Shown here one piece after another: positions 1 through 6,706 of a stretch of 36,140 nucleotides of DNA. Under the pieces are notes generated by a model. The model searched no databases and was not told the origin of the DNA. It saw only the letters and a list, made by a program, of their open reading frames with translations. A program made the position numbers and the translations under genes. Source of the stretch: Chloroflexota bacterium (GTDB taxonomy: Bacteria; Chloroflexota; Limnocylindria; Limnocylindrales; CSP1-4). Where the stretch lies: NCBI GenBank assembly GCA_013698095.1, contig JACCVQ010000090.1, positions 1 to 36,140 on the forward strand, in the 5' to 3' direction. Positions within the stretch are counted from its first letter, which is position 1. Every line of letters begins with the position of its first letter.

Positions 1-1
1 G

Positions 2-382
2 CAGCTAGCGCTGACATACGACGCGGCACACGTCGGTGGTGACGTGTGGTCCGAGGAGCTCGCGTGGCTGCGAAGAGCGGTCGGCGTGCTCGGTCACAAG
101 CTGGTCGCTGGCGAGCTCGACATCGCGCCGAGCACGCTCACCGATGCGCTGCTCGAGCGCGAACGGAAGTCGATCAAGGGCGAGTGGATCGCGAAGATCC
201 GCCAGCTGTCGAGCGACGCGATGCGCCAGGAGTGGCTCCGCATCGTGAGCCGGCCGCTGGGCTACGAGCCCGAGCGTCTCGCGTCGATGACGCCTGAAGA
301 AGAACTGCGGCTCGTGCGGGAGCTGCTCAAGGTCGAGGCGCCGAGCGTGCTGCGGGCGATCGACAAGGAGCTTGGCCGATGA
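2..382 (+). CDS. Partial HTH-like phage protein, 5' end outside window
   Basis: The frame is open to the left edge of the window, so the true start is probably missing. A GTG at position 44 is the first internal candidate but has no clear ribosome site. The visible part is helical and charged, with a run around APSTLTDALLERE that looks like the recognition half of a helix-turn-helix, followed by an acidic and arginine-rich C-terminus (MTPEEELRLVRELL). It may be a regulator or DNA-binding accessory of the early region, but I do not recognise the family. Its stop overlaps the start of the next gene as ATGA (379-382), so the two are translationally coupled. Nothing suggests an enzyme. Confidence 0.55.
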   Translation, partial: QLALTYDAAHVGGDVWSEELAWLRRAVGVLGHKLVAGELDIAPSTLTDALLERERKSIKGEWIAKIRQLSSDAMRQEWLRIVSRPLGYEPERLASMTPEEELRLVRELLKVEAPSVLRAIDKELGR

Positions 383-1419
383 CCGCAGGAGGGACAATGC
401 GCGAAGTAGCCGCGATCTTCGTCGAGGCAATCGACGTTCGGAAAATCGACGCGGCGAACATCGCCGTTAACGATGGGGAAAGGCGTTCGTCTGCGTCGGA
501 TAAGCGCGCATACGTGGACCGGGAGGCGCTGCGTCTGCTGAGGACCGATCTCGGGCGAGTGTTGTGCGAGGCGCGGTGGAACAAGGTTCCACCGCGCGGT
601 GGATGGCTTGCGTTCCTCGAGACGCGCGGAATTGCGCATCAGCGTGACTCTGAATGCAGGGAATTGTACCGGGCATCACTAGTACCGGATGCCAGAAAGA
701 CCGGCACTAGTGAGCCAGACTACAAGCCGGACGACCCAGATCGTCCGGATGACCCGGATGACCGCGGCAACGGGACAGGCAAGGCGAGTCGGGATCACCG
801 CACGTATCAGCGCGACCGGTATCGCCGCTCGCAAACGGCTCAAAACGGAAGGGGGAGGATCGCGCCGGCTGTTGAGGTCGTGAGACTGACCGCCAGCGAG
901 GTCGAGTTTGTTCGGCTGGCCGCAGTCGCGCGAAATGACTTCAGGCGCTACTCGCAGCGCCGCGACGATTGGGGACGCGGTTTCGTTCCAGACGCACCGT
1001 TTAACGGAATGCTCGGCGAGCTCGCGGCGTGCAAACACCTAAACAAGCGCACGAAGCTAAGCGTCCAGATCGACACCGAGCTACGAGAGAAGGGGGACGG
1101 CGGAAAGGACTTGGTCTTTGGCGATCTCGTCGTTCAAGTGAAGACGAAAGTCACCGGGACTCAGAATCTGATCAAGCGGCTCGACGGAGGCAAAGCCCTC
1201 AAGGCTCTCGGATGTGATGTGTTCCTGTTCGTCAGGCGGATCACCGACGCAGAATTTCATCTGGTCGGGTGGATCACCGGAGCGGGAGCCCGCGCCGTCG
1301 GAAAGCACGGAGCTTCTCGGCGGGATTCCCACTGGAACCTCGACATTGATCCGTGCGACCTCGAGCCGATTTCTCGACTGGTCACGAAGATCAACCTCAA
1401 CCTTCGGAGTGTCGCGTGA
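379..1419 (+). CDS. DUF3102-like N-terminus joined to PD-(D/E)XK nuclease-like C-terminus
   Basis: 346 residues. Residues about 50-100 resemble the DUF3102 pattern of phage proteins: a helix, a GGW..FLE turn (GGWLAFLETRGIAH) and a second helix. An acidic, Asp/Pro-rich linker spans about 112-130. Residues about 165-346 look like a restriction-endonuclease fold: a helix with GELAA (E214), then GGKDLVF (D244) and QVK (253-255), which is the spacing of a PD-(D/E)XK core with Gln in place of the usual Glu/Asp, then a GWI strand near 298. Cleavage or Holliday-type processing of DNA is inferred from the motif only. The start overlaps the previous stop; ATG at 397 is an alternative. The end overlaps the methylase start as GTGA. 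The pairing of nuclease-like and methylase genes recalls a modification system but is not proof of one. Confidence 0.65.
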   Translation: MTAGGTMREVAAIFVEAIDVRKIDAANIAVNDGERRSSASDKRAYVDREALRLLRTDLGRVLCEARWNKVPPRGGWLAFLETRGIAHQRDSECRELYRASLVPDARKTGTSEPDYKPDDPDRPDDPDDRGNGTGKASRDHRTYQRDRYRRSQTAQNGRGRIAPAVEVVRLTASEVEFVRLAAVARNDFRRYSQRRDDWGRGFVPDAPFNGMLGELAACKHLNKRTKLSVQIDTELREKGDGGKDLVFGDLVVQVKTKVTGTQNLIKRLDGGKALKALGCDVFLFVRRITDAEFHLVGWITGAGARAVGKHGASRRDSHWNLDIDPCDLEPISRLVTKINLNLRSVA

Positions 1420-2282
1420 TCAGATACCCCGGATCCAAGGCGAAGATCGTCAGGGAGATCCTTTCCTGCTTCCCTCACACGGTGCTCGAGCCGCTGTTTC
1501 AGGGTCCGCGCCTCGAGTACCGCGAGCCGTTCTTTGGTGGCGGCGTAATCGGTTTCGCAGTGATGGAGTCGTTACCCGCCCGGGCCTCCGTCTGGATAAA
1601 CGACAAAGATTTCGGAATGGCTGCGCTCTGGAAGGTAGTGCACCAGAGGCACGACGAGCTGATTGACATGGTCGTCAAGTTCCAGCCGACGACCGACGCT
1701 TTCTATCGATTTCAGGATGAGGACAACAGGACGGACATGGATCCAATCCGTACCGCCTTCCAGAAGTTCGCATTGCATCAGACTAGCTTCAGTGGGCTTG
1801 GCGCGATGGCGGGGGGTCCGATCGGCGGACGCAAACAGTCCAGCAAATACAACGTCGACTGTCGATGGAACGCTGACCGGCATTGCACGGACATCATCAA
1901 ACACCACAGGACGCTAAAGCGATTCGGGGCGAGGGTCAGGATCACGTCAGGCGATTTCGCGCCGCTCGTCGAGGACGCGATGCCGCACGCGTTCGTGTAC
2001 GCAGATCCTCCGTACTACGAGAAGGGTGGGCAACTCTACAAGTGCAACATGTCCGACGGGGACCATCGTCGGCTCGCTGCGGCGTTCCAGACGTGCCGCG
2101 CACCGTGGGTCCTTAGCTACGACGACCACTCGTTCATTCGTGACCTGTATCAGTGGGCCGAAGTTGAAGACATCCAGCTGACGTACACGATTGCGTCGTC
2201 CGGCAAAAAGCGCCGCAAGAACTCGGAGGTTGTCATCGTTCCGCGCGGTGAAGTGCTCGCGAGTCCAGCGGAGGTTGCCTGA
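1416..2282 (+). CDS. D12-class N6-adenine DNA methyltransferase (Dam-like)
   Basis: 288 residues from GTG 1416, chosen because it overlaps the previous stop (GTGA) and puts the family signature IRYPGSKAK right at the N-terminus; the longer frame from 1353 would add unrelated residues. Motif I, FFGGG, is at 39-43 and the catalytic DPPY is at 197-200, followed by YEKGG. These are the S-adenosylmethionine site and the adenine-flipping catalytic loop of D12-family enzymes such as Dam and M.DpnII. Length is normal. It probably methylates adenine in phage DNA, either to escape host restriction or to regulate replication. The neighbouring nuclease-like gene raises the possibility of a restriction-modification-like pair. 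Ends with a one-base overlap onto the next ATG. Confidence 0.9.
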   Translation: MIRYPGSKAKIVREILSCFPHTVLEPLFQGPRLEYREPFFGGGVIGFAVMESLPARASVWINDKDFGMAALWKVVHQRHDELIDMVVKFQPTTDAFYRFQDEDNRTDMDPIRTAFQKFALHQTSFSGLGAMAGGPIGGRKQSSKYNVDCRWNADRHCTDIIKHHRTLKRFGARVRITSGDFAPLVEDAMPHAFVYADPPYYEKGGQLYKCNMSDGDHRRLAAAFQTCRAPWVLSYDDHSFIRDLYQWAEVEDIQLTYTIASSGKKRRKNSEVVIVPRGEVLASPAEVA

Positions 2283-3178
2283 TGGCCCGCATGTCGATCG
2301 ACGACAAGGTGTGCCGCGACCCACGCATCACCGTGCTCGCCGAACTGCTCGGATGGTCGCGCCGCGAGGTAGTCGGCTGCTTGATCGTGGACGTCTGGGC
2401 GATCTGCTACGACCAGGTGACCAACCTGATCTCAGAGCGCATCATCGATGCCGCTGCGGGTCACGTCGGGTTCGCGAAGGCGATGATCGAATGCGAGCTC
2501 GCGACCCTCGACCGAAGCGGTAAGTTACGCGTTGCAGGCGCGGGCGAGCGCATTAAGTACCTCAGCCACAAGAAGCGTGCTGGACGTGAAGGTGGACTCA
2601 AGAACTCTGAATCTCGGACGAAAGTACCCAAGCAAACGTCAAGCAGCAGGGGAAGCACACCTCAAGCAGTGGGGAACCCTCCTGTTCCGGATACTGCTTC
2701 TGTTCCGGATGTTGTTCCGGTTCCGGTTCCGGATGAGGTTCAGATAAAGAATTCCGCTGCGCCTCCGGCTGGCGGTTCGGGTTCGAAGTCCCGACCCAGG
2801 AAGTCCAAGCCGATCGCTACGCCGGCCGAGGTCGCGACCGCGCGCGTCGTGCTGGACAAGCTCAGCACCAGCAGCGGGGTCCAGTACAGCGGCGCTGCGC
2901 CGCATGTCGGGCTGATCGCGAACCGACTCCGCGAAGGCTTGAGCGAGCTCGACCTTCGCGCGGTGGTCGGCTACTGCGCGAACGAGCTCGACTGGAAGGC
3001 CAAGCCCGAGATGGTCAAGTACCTGCGGCCCGAGACGCTGTTCGGTCCGCAGACGATTCACAAGTACCTCGACGCGGCCCGGACATGGGCGGCCGACTGG
3101 ATGCGCGAGCAGCAGCGGCAGGCGCTCCGTGAGCAGCAAGCGCTCGAGCAGCAACCCCGACTGGAGCTCGCGCCATGA
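2282..3178 (+). CDS. Phage replication initiator-like protein with Phg_2220_C-type C-terminus
   Basis: 298 residues. The N-terminus (about 1-105) looks like a winged-helix DNA-binding domain (LLGWSRREVVGCLIVDVWA, then KLRVAGAGERIKYL). Residues about 130-180 form a Pro/Val/Ser-rich linker. Residues about 186-270 match the conserved phage C-terminal domain of replication proteins: a lone helix, a variable loop, NRLREG, then KYLRPETLFG at 246-255 and KYLDAA. Proteins of this architecture open the origin and recruit helicase or loader. The linker DNA holds five GTTCCGG repeats followed by an A/T-rich patch, so the origin may lie inside the gene as in lambda O. Start is ATG overlapping the methylase stop; the stop overlaps the next start as ATGA. 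Confidence 0.8.
   Translation: MARMSIDDKVCRDPRITVLAELLGWSRREVVGCLIVDVWAICYDQVTNLISERIIDAAAGHVGFAKAMIECELATLDRSGKLRVAGAGERIKYLSHKKRAGREGGLKNSESRTKVPKQTSSSRGSTPQAVGNPPVPDTASVPDVVPVPVPDEVQIKNSAAPPAGGSGSKSRPRKSKPIATPAEVATARVVLDKLSTSSGVQYSGAAPHVGLIANRLREGLSELDLRAVVGYCANELDWKAKPEMVKYLRPETLFGPQTIHKYLDAARTWAADWMREQQRQALREQQALEQQPRLELAP
2684..2753 (+). repeat. GTTCCGG iterons inside the replication gene; candidate origin
   Basis: Five copies of GTTCCGG start at 2684, 2702, 2714, 2720 and 2726; three of them continue as GTTCCGGAT. The starts are spaced by 18, 12, 6 and 6 bases. An A/T-rich stretch (cagataaagaattc, 2740-2753) follows at once. Just upstream, a second direct repeat of the form TCAAGCAG-n-GGGGAA occurs at 2639 and 2662. 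Iterons plus an A/T-rich patch inside the initiator gene is the layout of lambda-type origins. The repeats also encode a Val-Pro linker, so simple codon repetition is the competing explanation. Confidence 0.45.
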
Positions 3179-3657
3179 CCGAAGCATTCGCGCCCGATCC
3201 CGAGGTCGTCGCTGACCTGCAGCTCCGCGCTCGCACGGAGCGGGATCGCTCGCGCTTCCAAGGCGAGCCGCGATGGGCCCCACCGAGGTTCGTCGCCGCG
3301 TGGAAGTGCCGAACGTGCGGCGTCCTGGTCGACGTGACCGTAGACGCGCTCGAGCGGCTTGCGGTGTTCAACAGCATCCTCCGCCGCCGCAACGAGGCGC
3401 CGTTGGACCACAACGCGATCGTGTTCTGCGACGACTGCCTGCCCCAGTTCAAGGCCTTCGCGGCAGACCACGCGCGCGGCAAGACTGACCGCCTCGCCGA
3501 GGAGATCAGGAAGCTCAAGAACTCTGGCGACCCAGTTTCCGAGCACGCCGTGATCAAGACGCTGCGCGATCTCGGGCACCCCGACGTCGGCGGCCTGCTC
3601 GCGTGCCTCGCCGCGAAGGGTCCGACGAAGAAGACCCGGAAACAGGACGGCATGTGA
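3175..3657 (+). CDS. Zinc-ribbon-like phage protein of unknown function
   Basis: 160 residues. Two CxxC pairs, C45/C48 (KCRTCG) and C85/C88 (FCDDCL), are about 37 residues apart and probably hold one zinc ion. The N-terminus is charged; residues 90-125 are Lys/Arg-rich and helical, and the C-terminus ends KKTRKQDGM. I do not recognise the family; a nucleic-acid-binding accessory of replication is plausible from position alone. Start ATG overlaps the stop of the replication gene by four bases. The stop overlaps a possible GTG start (3654) of the next frame. Confidence 0.7.
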   Translation: MTEAFAPDPEVVADLQLRARTERDRSRFQGEPRWAPPRFVAAWKCRTCGVLVDVTVDALERLAVFNSILRRRNEAPLDHNAIVFCDDCLPQFKAFAADHARGKTDRLAEEIRKLKNSGDPVSEHAVIKTLRDLGHPDVGGLLACLAAKGPTKKTRKQDGM

Positions 3658-3752
3658 CGTCGGGACCCTACCCGCCCACCCCAATCCTCGACGCGCGAAT
3701 CATCGCCGCGATCGAACTTTTCGACCCAGGACACCAGCAAGGGACCAAGCCA

Positions 3753-4091
3753 ATGCACAGCACCATCGACGGATCCGACACCACGAACGACCTCACGCGA
3801 CGTCGCAGCAAGCGCGCCGAGCAGACTCAGATCCCCGGAACGGAAAGGGTGTGCATCGCCGAGGTCGAACGCGCCGCGATCGACTACCGCTCGATCCGCG
3901 ACGAGCGCATGGACCTCACGAAGAAAGAGACCTCGCTGCGGGACGCGTTACTCGCCGTCATGGGCGGACACGGGCTCGAGATCTACAAGTACGTCGACGG
4001 AGAGAACGAGGAGATCACCGTCGAGGTCAAGACCAAGAGCAAGGTCCGCGTGCGCAAGTCCGATGGAGCATCGGGCGACGAGGACGAGTGA
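3753..4091 (+). CDS. Small charged phage protein, unknown function
   Basis: 112 residues from ATG 3753, which has AAGGGA about nine bases upstream. The same frame is open further upstream, and GTG 3654 overlaps the previous stop, giving a 145-residue alternative. The protein is highly charged: KRAEQTQIPGTERV, then a helix with DERMDLTKKETSLRDALL, then a beta-rich tail (ITVEVKTKSKVRVRKS) and an acidic end. Its position between the replication protein and RusA fits an accessory of DNA replication or recombination, but no family is recognised. Confidence 0.6.
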   Translation: MHSTIDGSDTTNDLTRRRSKRAEQTQIPGTERVCIAEVERAAIDYRSIRDERMDLTKKETSLRDALLAVMGGHGLEIYKYVDGENEEITVEVKTKSKVRVRKSDGASGDEDE

Positions 4092-4100
4092 TGCTTGTCG

Positions 4101-4289
4101 ATGCCGTGCACCTGCGGTCTGGAACCGCCGTCCATGACGCTAGAGATCGCCATGGCCCAGCGGGACGCGGCCTACGAGGCTCTCAGCTCGCTCCTGGTAG
4201 TCCTGAGACGAATCGGTGGATACATGCCCCCGACCGACCAAAACGCGATCAGGGAGGCGCAAGCGCTGCTCGTGGAGCAAGGGCGGTGA
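4101..4289 (+). CDS. Small early protein (62 residues), unknown
   Basis: Starts at ATG 4101 (TTG 4095 and ATG 4134 are alternatives). The protein begins MPCTCG and continues as two predicted helices, MTLEIAMAQRDAAYEALSSL and PTDQNAIREAQALL. The helical, Ala/Leu-rich pattern is typical of small phage early proteins. The stop overlaps the GTG of a 30-codon frame as GTGA. Function is unknown. Confidence 0.5.
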   Translation: MPCTCGLEPPSMTLEIAMAQRDAAYEALSSLLVVLRRIGGYMPPTDQNAIREAQALLVEQGR

Positions 4290-4378
4290 GGTCGTTCGAT
4301 AAGTCGTGCATCGTCGTTGCACGCGACGGTTCACATATTGTGTATCGACCGGACCCGTTCACTGGAGCGGCCAGGTGA
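4286..4378 (+). CDS. Micro-ORF of 30 codons in a GTGA overlap chain
   Basis: GTG 4286 overlaps the stop of the preceding gene (GTGA), and its own TGA (4376-4378) is overlapped by GTG 4375 of the RusA frame, again as GTGA. The peptide contains SCIVVARDGSHIVYRPDPF, which looks like a beta-hairpin rather than random out-of-frame GC-rich code, and has Asp, Ile and Tyr in a region otherwise dominated by Ala/Arg. It may be a real small protein or simply a translational coupler. It covers an otherwise unexplained stretch that includes CACATATTGTG (4333-4343), an imperfect palindrome. Confidence 0.4.
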   Translation: MRSFDKSCIVVARDGSHIVYRPDPFTGAAR

Positions 4379-4884
4379 ACGCAGCGCAAAGCGTCGGCAG
4401 TACACGCACTCCTGGCGGATGCGGGGATCGTCGTGTGATCCGGTTTGAGGCGCTTGGTTGCCCGGCGCCGAAGGGGAGCGCGCGGGCCATGTTGATCGGC
4501 GGCAAGGCTCGCGTCATCGCGTCCGGCTCGACCGCGAACCAGTCGAGGCTCAAGGCATGGGACGTCGCTGTACGCGAAGCCGCGCGCGACACGATCGGCG
4601 AGGTCGACGCGCCACCGTTCGTGCGCACCGCGCTCGTGTTCACGGTGCTATTTCGGCTCGCGCGGCCGGCGGGGCACTGGGGTCGGCGAGGATTGCTACC
4701 GAGTGCTCCGAGGCACCCCATCGGAAAGCCCGACGGTGACAAGCTGGCCAGGCAAGCCGCTGACTCGCTGGCTTGCATCGTGTTCGACGACGACGCGCGC
4801 ATCGTGTCGTGGCGCATCGACAAGGTCTACGCGGCGCCCGGGCACGAGGGCGCGAGCTTCGAGATCGAGGAGGCATTCGGATGA
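4375..4884 (+). CDS. rusA: RusA-family Holliday junction resolvase
   Basis: 169 residues from GTG 4375, which follows a GGAG with seven-base spacing and overlaps the preceding stop. GTG 4435 would remove a low-complexity 20-residue leader and begin at VIRFEALG, closer to the usual RusA N-terminus. The family signature is clear: KPDGDKL (118-124), D130 in AADSLACIVFDDDA, and the acidic cluster 138-140 preceding a basic WRIDK. In RusA these acidic residues bind the metal that cuts four-way junctions. It would resolve recombination or replication intermediates before packaging. Length is within or slightly above the family range (about 120-150). Confidence 0.85.
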   Translation: MNAAQSVGSTRTPGGCGDRRVIRFEALGCPAPKGSARAMLIGGKARVIASGSTANQSRLKAWDVAVREAARDTIGEVDAPPFVRTALVFTVLFRLARPAGHWGRRGLLPSAPRHPIGKPDGDKLARQAADSLACIVFDDDARIVSWRIDKVYAAPGHEGASFEIEEAFG

Positions 4885-4902
4885 TTTGCGGCAGGGATTT
4901 GC

Positions 4903-4975
4903 GGCTCGGCTCAGCACGGCATGGCACGGCACGGCCGGGCAAGGCACGGCCGGGCAAGGGAACTTCGGTTCACAA
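4903..4975 (+). repeat. GGCNN pentamer array with UUCG hairpin, leader 1
   Basis: Eleven five-base units run in register from 4903 to 4957 (GGCTC, GGCTC, AGCAC, GGCAT, GGCAC, GGCAC, GGCCG, GGCAA, GGCAC, GGCCG, GGCAA). The last unit begins a 23-base segment (4953-4975) that is identical to 5712-5734. That segment holds GAAC-TTCG-GTTC, a four-base-pair stem closed by a C(UUCG)G tetraloop. A strong ribosome site (AAGGAG) and the TTG start at 4990 follow. The array lies entirely between the RusA stop and the next gene, so it is untranslated leader. Confidence 0.8.
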
Positions 4976-4989
4976 CAAGGAGAGTTTAG

Positions 4990-5643
4990 TTGCATTCGTA
5001 CACATTCAAGATTGTCGGAATCACGAGTCTCCTGCTCCACAACAACAACATCGAGGAGCGCGATCGGATCGAGGCTCTTCGCAAGCGCATGAAGGGCGGC
5101 AAGGCTGGCGACGACCGTTCCCCGCCCGAGTCGTGGAAGGGATATCTGTACGTCTCCGAAGAGACGGGCAATGTGTGCATGCCAGCGGAGAATCTACTCG
5201 CGTGCTGCCTCGGCGGCGGCGTCAAGGTGCGGCTTGGGGGGAAGGAAACACTCAAGACGCACTCGCAACGGATCTCCTTCGATCGCCTCGACTACGACAT
5301 CGTGGTCAATGACAAGACGATCGCGAAGAGCGAGATCGACGCGATAACGGGGGAGTTCGGCGAGCATTCTGTTGCGGCTCGCGCGCTCGGGTTCCGGTTG
5401 CACGTCAAGCCGGCCAGTGTCGGCACGTCGAAACACATCCGTGTTCGCCCACTGTTTCCCAACTGGTCGATCGCCGGGGCGTTCGACATCGAGGACGACG
5501 ACGCGACCGTGCTTAGCCTGTCTGCGTTGCGCGATCTGTTCGCTGCGATGGGTCGGCTGGTAGGCATTGGTGACTGGCGGCCGTCCTCACCCAAGAAACC
5601 TGGGCAATACGGGCGATTTCTCGCTGAGGTTGAGAGGGCTTGA
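4990..5643 (+). CDS. Conserved phage early protein, unknown function (GDWRP signature)
   Basis: 217 residues. The start is TTG 4990, justified by an AAGGAG about seven bases upstream and by the first residues HSYTFKIVG, which begin a beta strand. Visible features are LLLHNNNIEERDRI near the start, a Gly-rich turn LACCLGGGVKV, RVRPLFPNWSIAG in the second half, and GDWRPSSPKKPGQYGRF near the C-terminus. I recognise this pattern of a short N-terminal HN motif plus a terminal GDWRP..YGRF from other phage early regions, where it is annotated only as hypothetical. It is preceded by the pentamer-array leader, which may control its translation. Confidence 0.75.
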   Translation: MHSYTFKIVGITSLLLHNNNIEERDRIEALRKRMKGGKAGDDRSPPESWKGYLYVSEETGNVCMPAENLLACCLGGGVKVRLGGKETLKTHSQRISFDRLDYDIVVNDKTIAKSEIDAITGEFGEHSVAARALGFRLHVKPASVGTSKHIRVRPLFPNWSIAGAFDIEDDDATVLSLSALRDLFAAMGRLVGIGDWRPSSPKKPGQYGRFLAEVERA

Positions 5644-5651
5644 TTGTTTTT

Positions 5652-5734
5652 GGCGCGGCATGGCGTGGCAGGGCTCGGCATGGCGTGGCAGGGCGCGGCG
5701 GGGCGCGGCATGGCAAGGGAACTTCGGTTCACAA
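5652..5734 (+). repeat. GGCNN pentamer array with UUCG hairpin, leader 2
   Basis: Thirteen perfect GGCNN units run in register from 5652 to 5716. Within them a 20-base superunit (GGCAT GGCGT GGCAG GGC) repeats at 5657 and 5677. The final unit opens the same 23-base segment (5712-5734) as leader 1, including GAAC-TTCG-GTTC. AAGGAGGAG follows, then the ATG at 5748. The NN bases differ from leader 1, so the array has been re-expanded or diversified while the hairpin stayed fixed. Confidence 0.8.
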
Positions 5735-5747
5735 GGAGGAGAAGACG

Positions 5748-6230
5748 ATGAGCGACGACATCAAGACCCAATACGCACGCGAGGCAGCGCGCCTCAGGCT
5801 TCGAGAGATGCTCGCCACAAAGAAACGTGGCGATCGGATCACGGCAAGCGAGGTGGCGAAGTCGACCGGGTTTACCGACTGGCGCAGCTTCGGGGCAGTG
5901 ATCCGAACATGGGCGACTCGAGAAGGGTTCGCGATCAATCCGGTGCCGAATGACGGGTGGAGGCTAGGCCTGCCCGCTGAGCATCTCGACGCTTCGGAGA
6001 GGCTTCGTCGGTCCGCACGGAAGAAGGAGCGACGCAGCCTCGACGTGCTCATCAAGGCGCCTGCCGCCGAGATGTCGGAGCCCGACAACAGGCGGAGGGA
6101 ATTCGCGCTCAGACTGGCTGCGAACCGAGTGCAGCAAGCTGATGCGCACGATAGTGAGATCAAGCGCGAGTTCCGCCTGGCCGAGCGCGTTCCGCTCCGC
6201 GTGATAACCGAGAAAGGCGGAAAGGAGTAG
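5748..6230 (+). CDS. Winged-helix-like phage protein
   Basis: 160 residues from ATG 5748, which has an excellent ribosome site (AAGGAGGAG). Residues about 8-70 fit a winged-helix/HTH: AREAARLRLREML, then RITASEVAKSTGFTDWRSFG and a strand VIRTWATREGFAI, NDGWRLG. The rest is basic and helical (ARKKERRSLDVL; RRREFALRLAANRVQQ). It probably binds DNA or RNA and could be an early regulator. It shares its leader design with the upstream gene, so the pair is probably co-regulated. Family not recognised. Confidence 0.7.
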   Translation: MSDDIKTQYAREAARLRLREMLATKKRGDRITASEVAKSTGFTDWRSFGAVIRTWATREGFAINPVPNDGWRLGLPAEHLDASERLRRSARKKERRSLDVLIKAPAAEMSEPDNRRREFALRLAANRVQQADAHDSEIKREFRLAERVPLRVITEKGGKE

Positions 6231-6234
6231 CGCC

Positions 6235-6609
6235 ATGCGCATCGCGTACATGGCTCATCCGGTCTCGGGCGACGTGGCCGCGAACCTCGCGCGAGCGCTG
6301 CGGTGGCTGCACTACCTCAGCGCTACAGACCCAGAGACCGCGTACGTGGACCCATGGATAGCAGCGCTCATGGCAGGTGCTGACGATGACGATCCGGCGC
6401 AGAGGGCACGTGGCCTCGCGCACGACGTCGCCATGGTCAAGCGATGCGATGCCATTGTGCTAGTCGGGGGTCGCGTGTCGAGTGGCATGGCGATCGAGCA
6501 CAATGCTGCACTCACCGTGGGGATCTCGGTGATCGATCTGACTGCACTTGGTGAGGAGCCACCATGGGAGAAGCAAAACGCACCGTCGGCTGCCGCACGC
6601 GCCGGTTAA
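6235..6609 (+). CDS. Nucleoside 2-deoxyribosyltransferase-like (DUF4406-like) protein
   Basis: 124 residues. The pattern MAHPVSGDVAANLARA at the N-terminus, YVDPWIAALM in the middle and CDAIVLVGGRVSSGMAIEHNAA near the end is that of the nucleoside deoxyribosyltransferase fold: an N-terminal nucleotide loop, then D-x-I-x-L-x-GG and a catalytic Glu (in GMAIEHN). Phage members, often called DUF4406, are thought to act in nucleotide metabolism or base modification, though their substrate is not established. It starts five bases after the previous stop. The C-terminal tail after SVIDL is probably disordered. Confidence 0.7.
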   Translation: MRIAYMAHPVSGDVAANLARALRWLHYLSATDPETAYVDPWIAALMAGADDDDPAQRARGLAHDVAMVKRCDAIVLVGGRVSSGMAIEHNAALTVGISVIDLTALGEEPPWEKQNAPSAAARAG

Positions 6610-6614
6610 TAAGA

Positions 6615-6698
6615 GGGGGGGGGGGCCTCGACAGCCCTGCCATAGTCCGGCAAAACTTTGGTCCCCGGAATTCGACCCCCCGGCCATTTTCGGGGTCG
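6615..6698 (+). other. G11 homopolymer and GACCCC/GGGGTC hairpin in an intergenic gap
   Basis: Six bases after the stop at 6609 there is an uninterrupted run of eleven G (6615-6625). A seven-base inverted repeat, CGACCCC (6673-6679) and GGGGTCG (6692-6698), follows with a 12-base loop. No T tract follows the hairpin, so an intrinsic terminator is weakly supported. A G11 run is a hot spot for slippage in replication and in sequencing. Confidence 0.4.
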
Positions 6699-6706
6699 GC
6701 TGACTG

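Noticed and set aside
379..2282. Complete restriction-modification system
   Set aside because: The nuclease-like domain lacks a canonical (D/E)XK and carries a DUF3102-like N-terminus; partnership with the methylase is suggested only by adjacency, so I report the observation but not the system.
4317..4346. Sigma-70 promoter (TTGCAC with a weak -10) before RusA
   Set aside because: The -10 candidates match only three of six positions and the stretch is better explained as a 30-codon ORF coupled to both neighbours.
4903..5734. CRISPR array
   Set aside because: The units are five bases long with no 20-50-base spacers, and no cas gene is present. The same reasoning excludes the hexamer array at 35949-36062.
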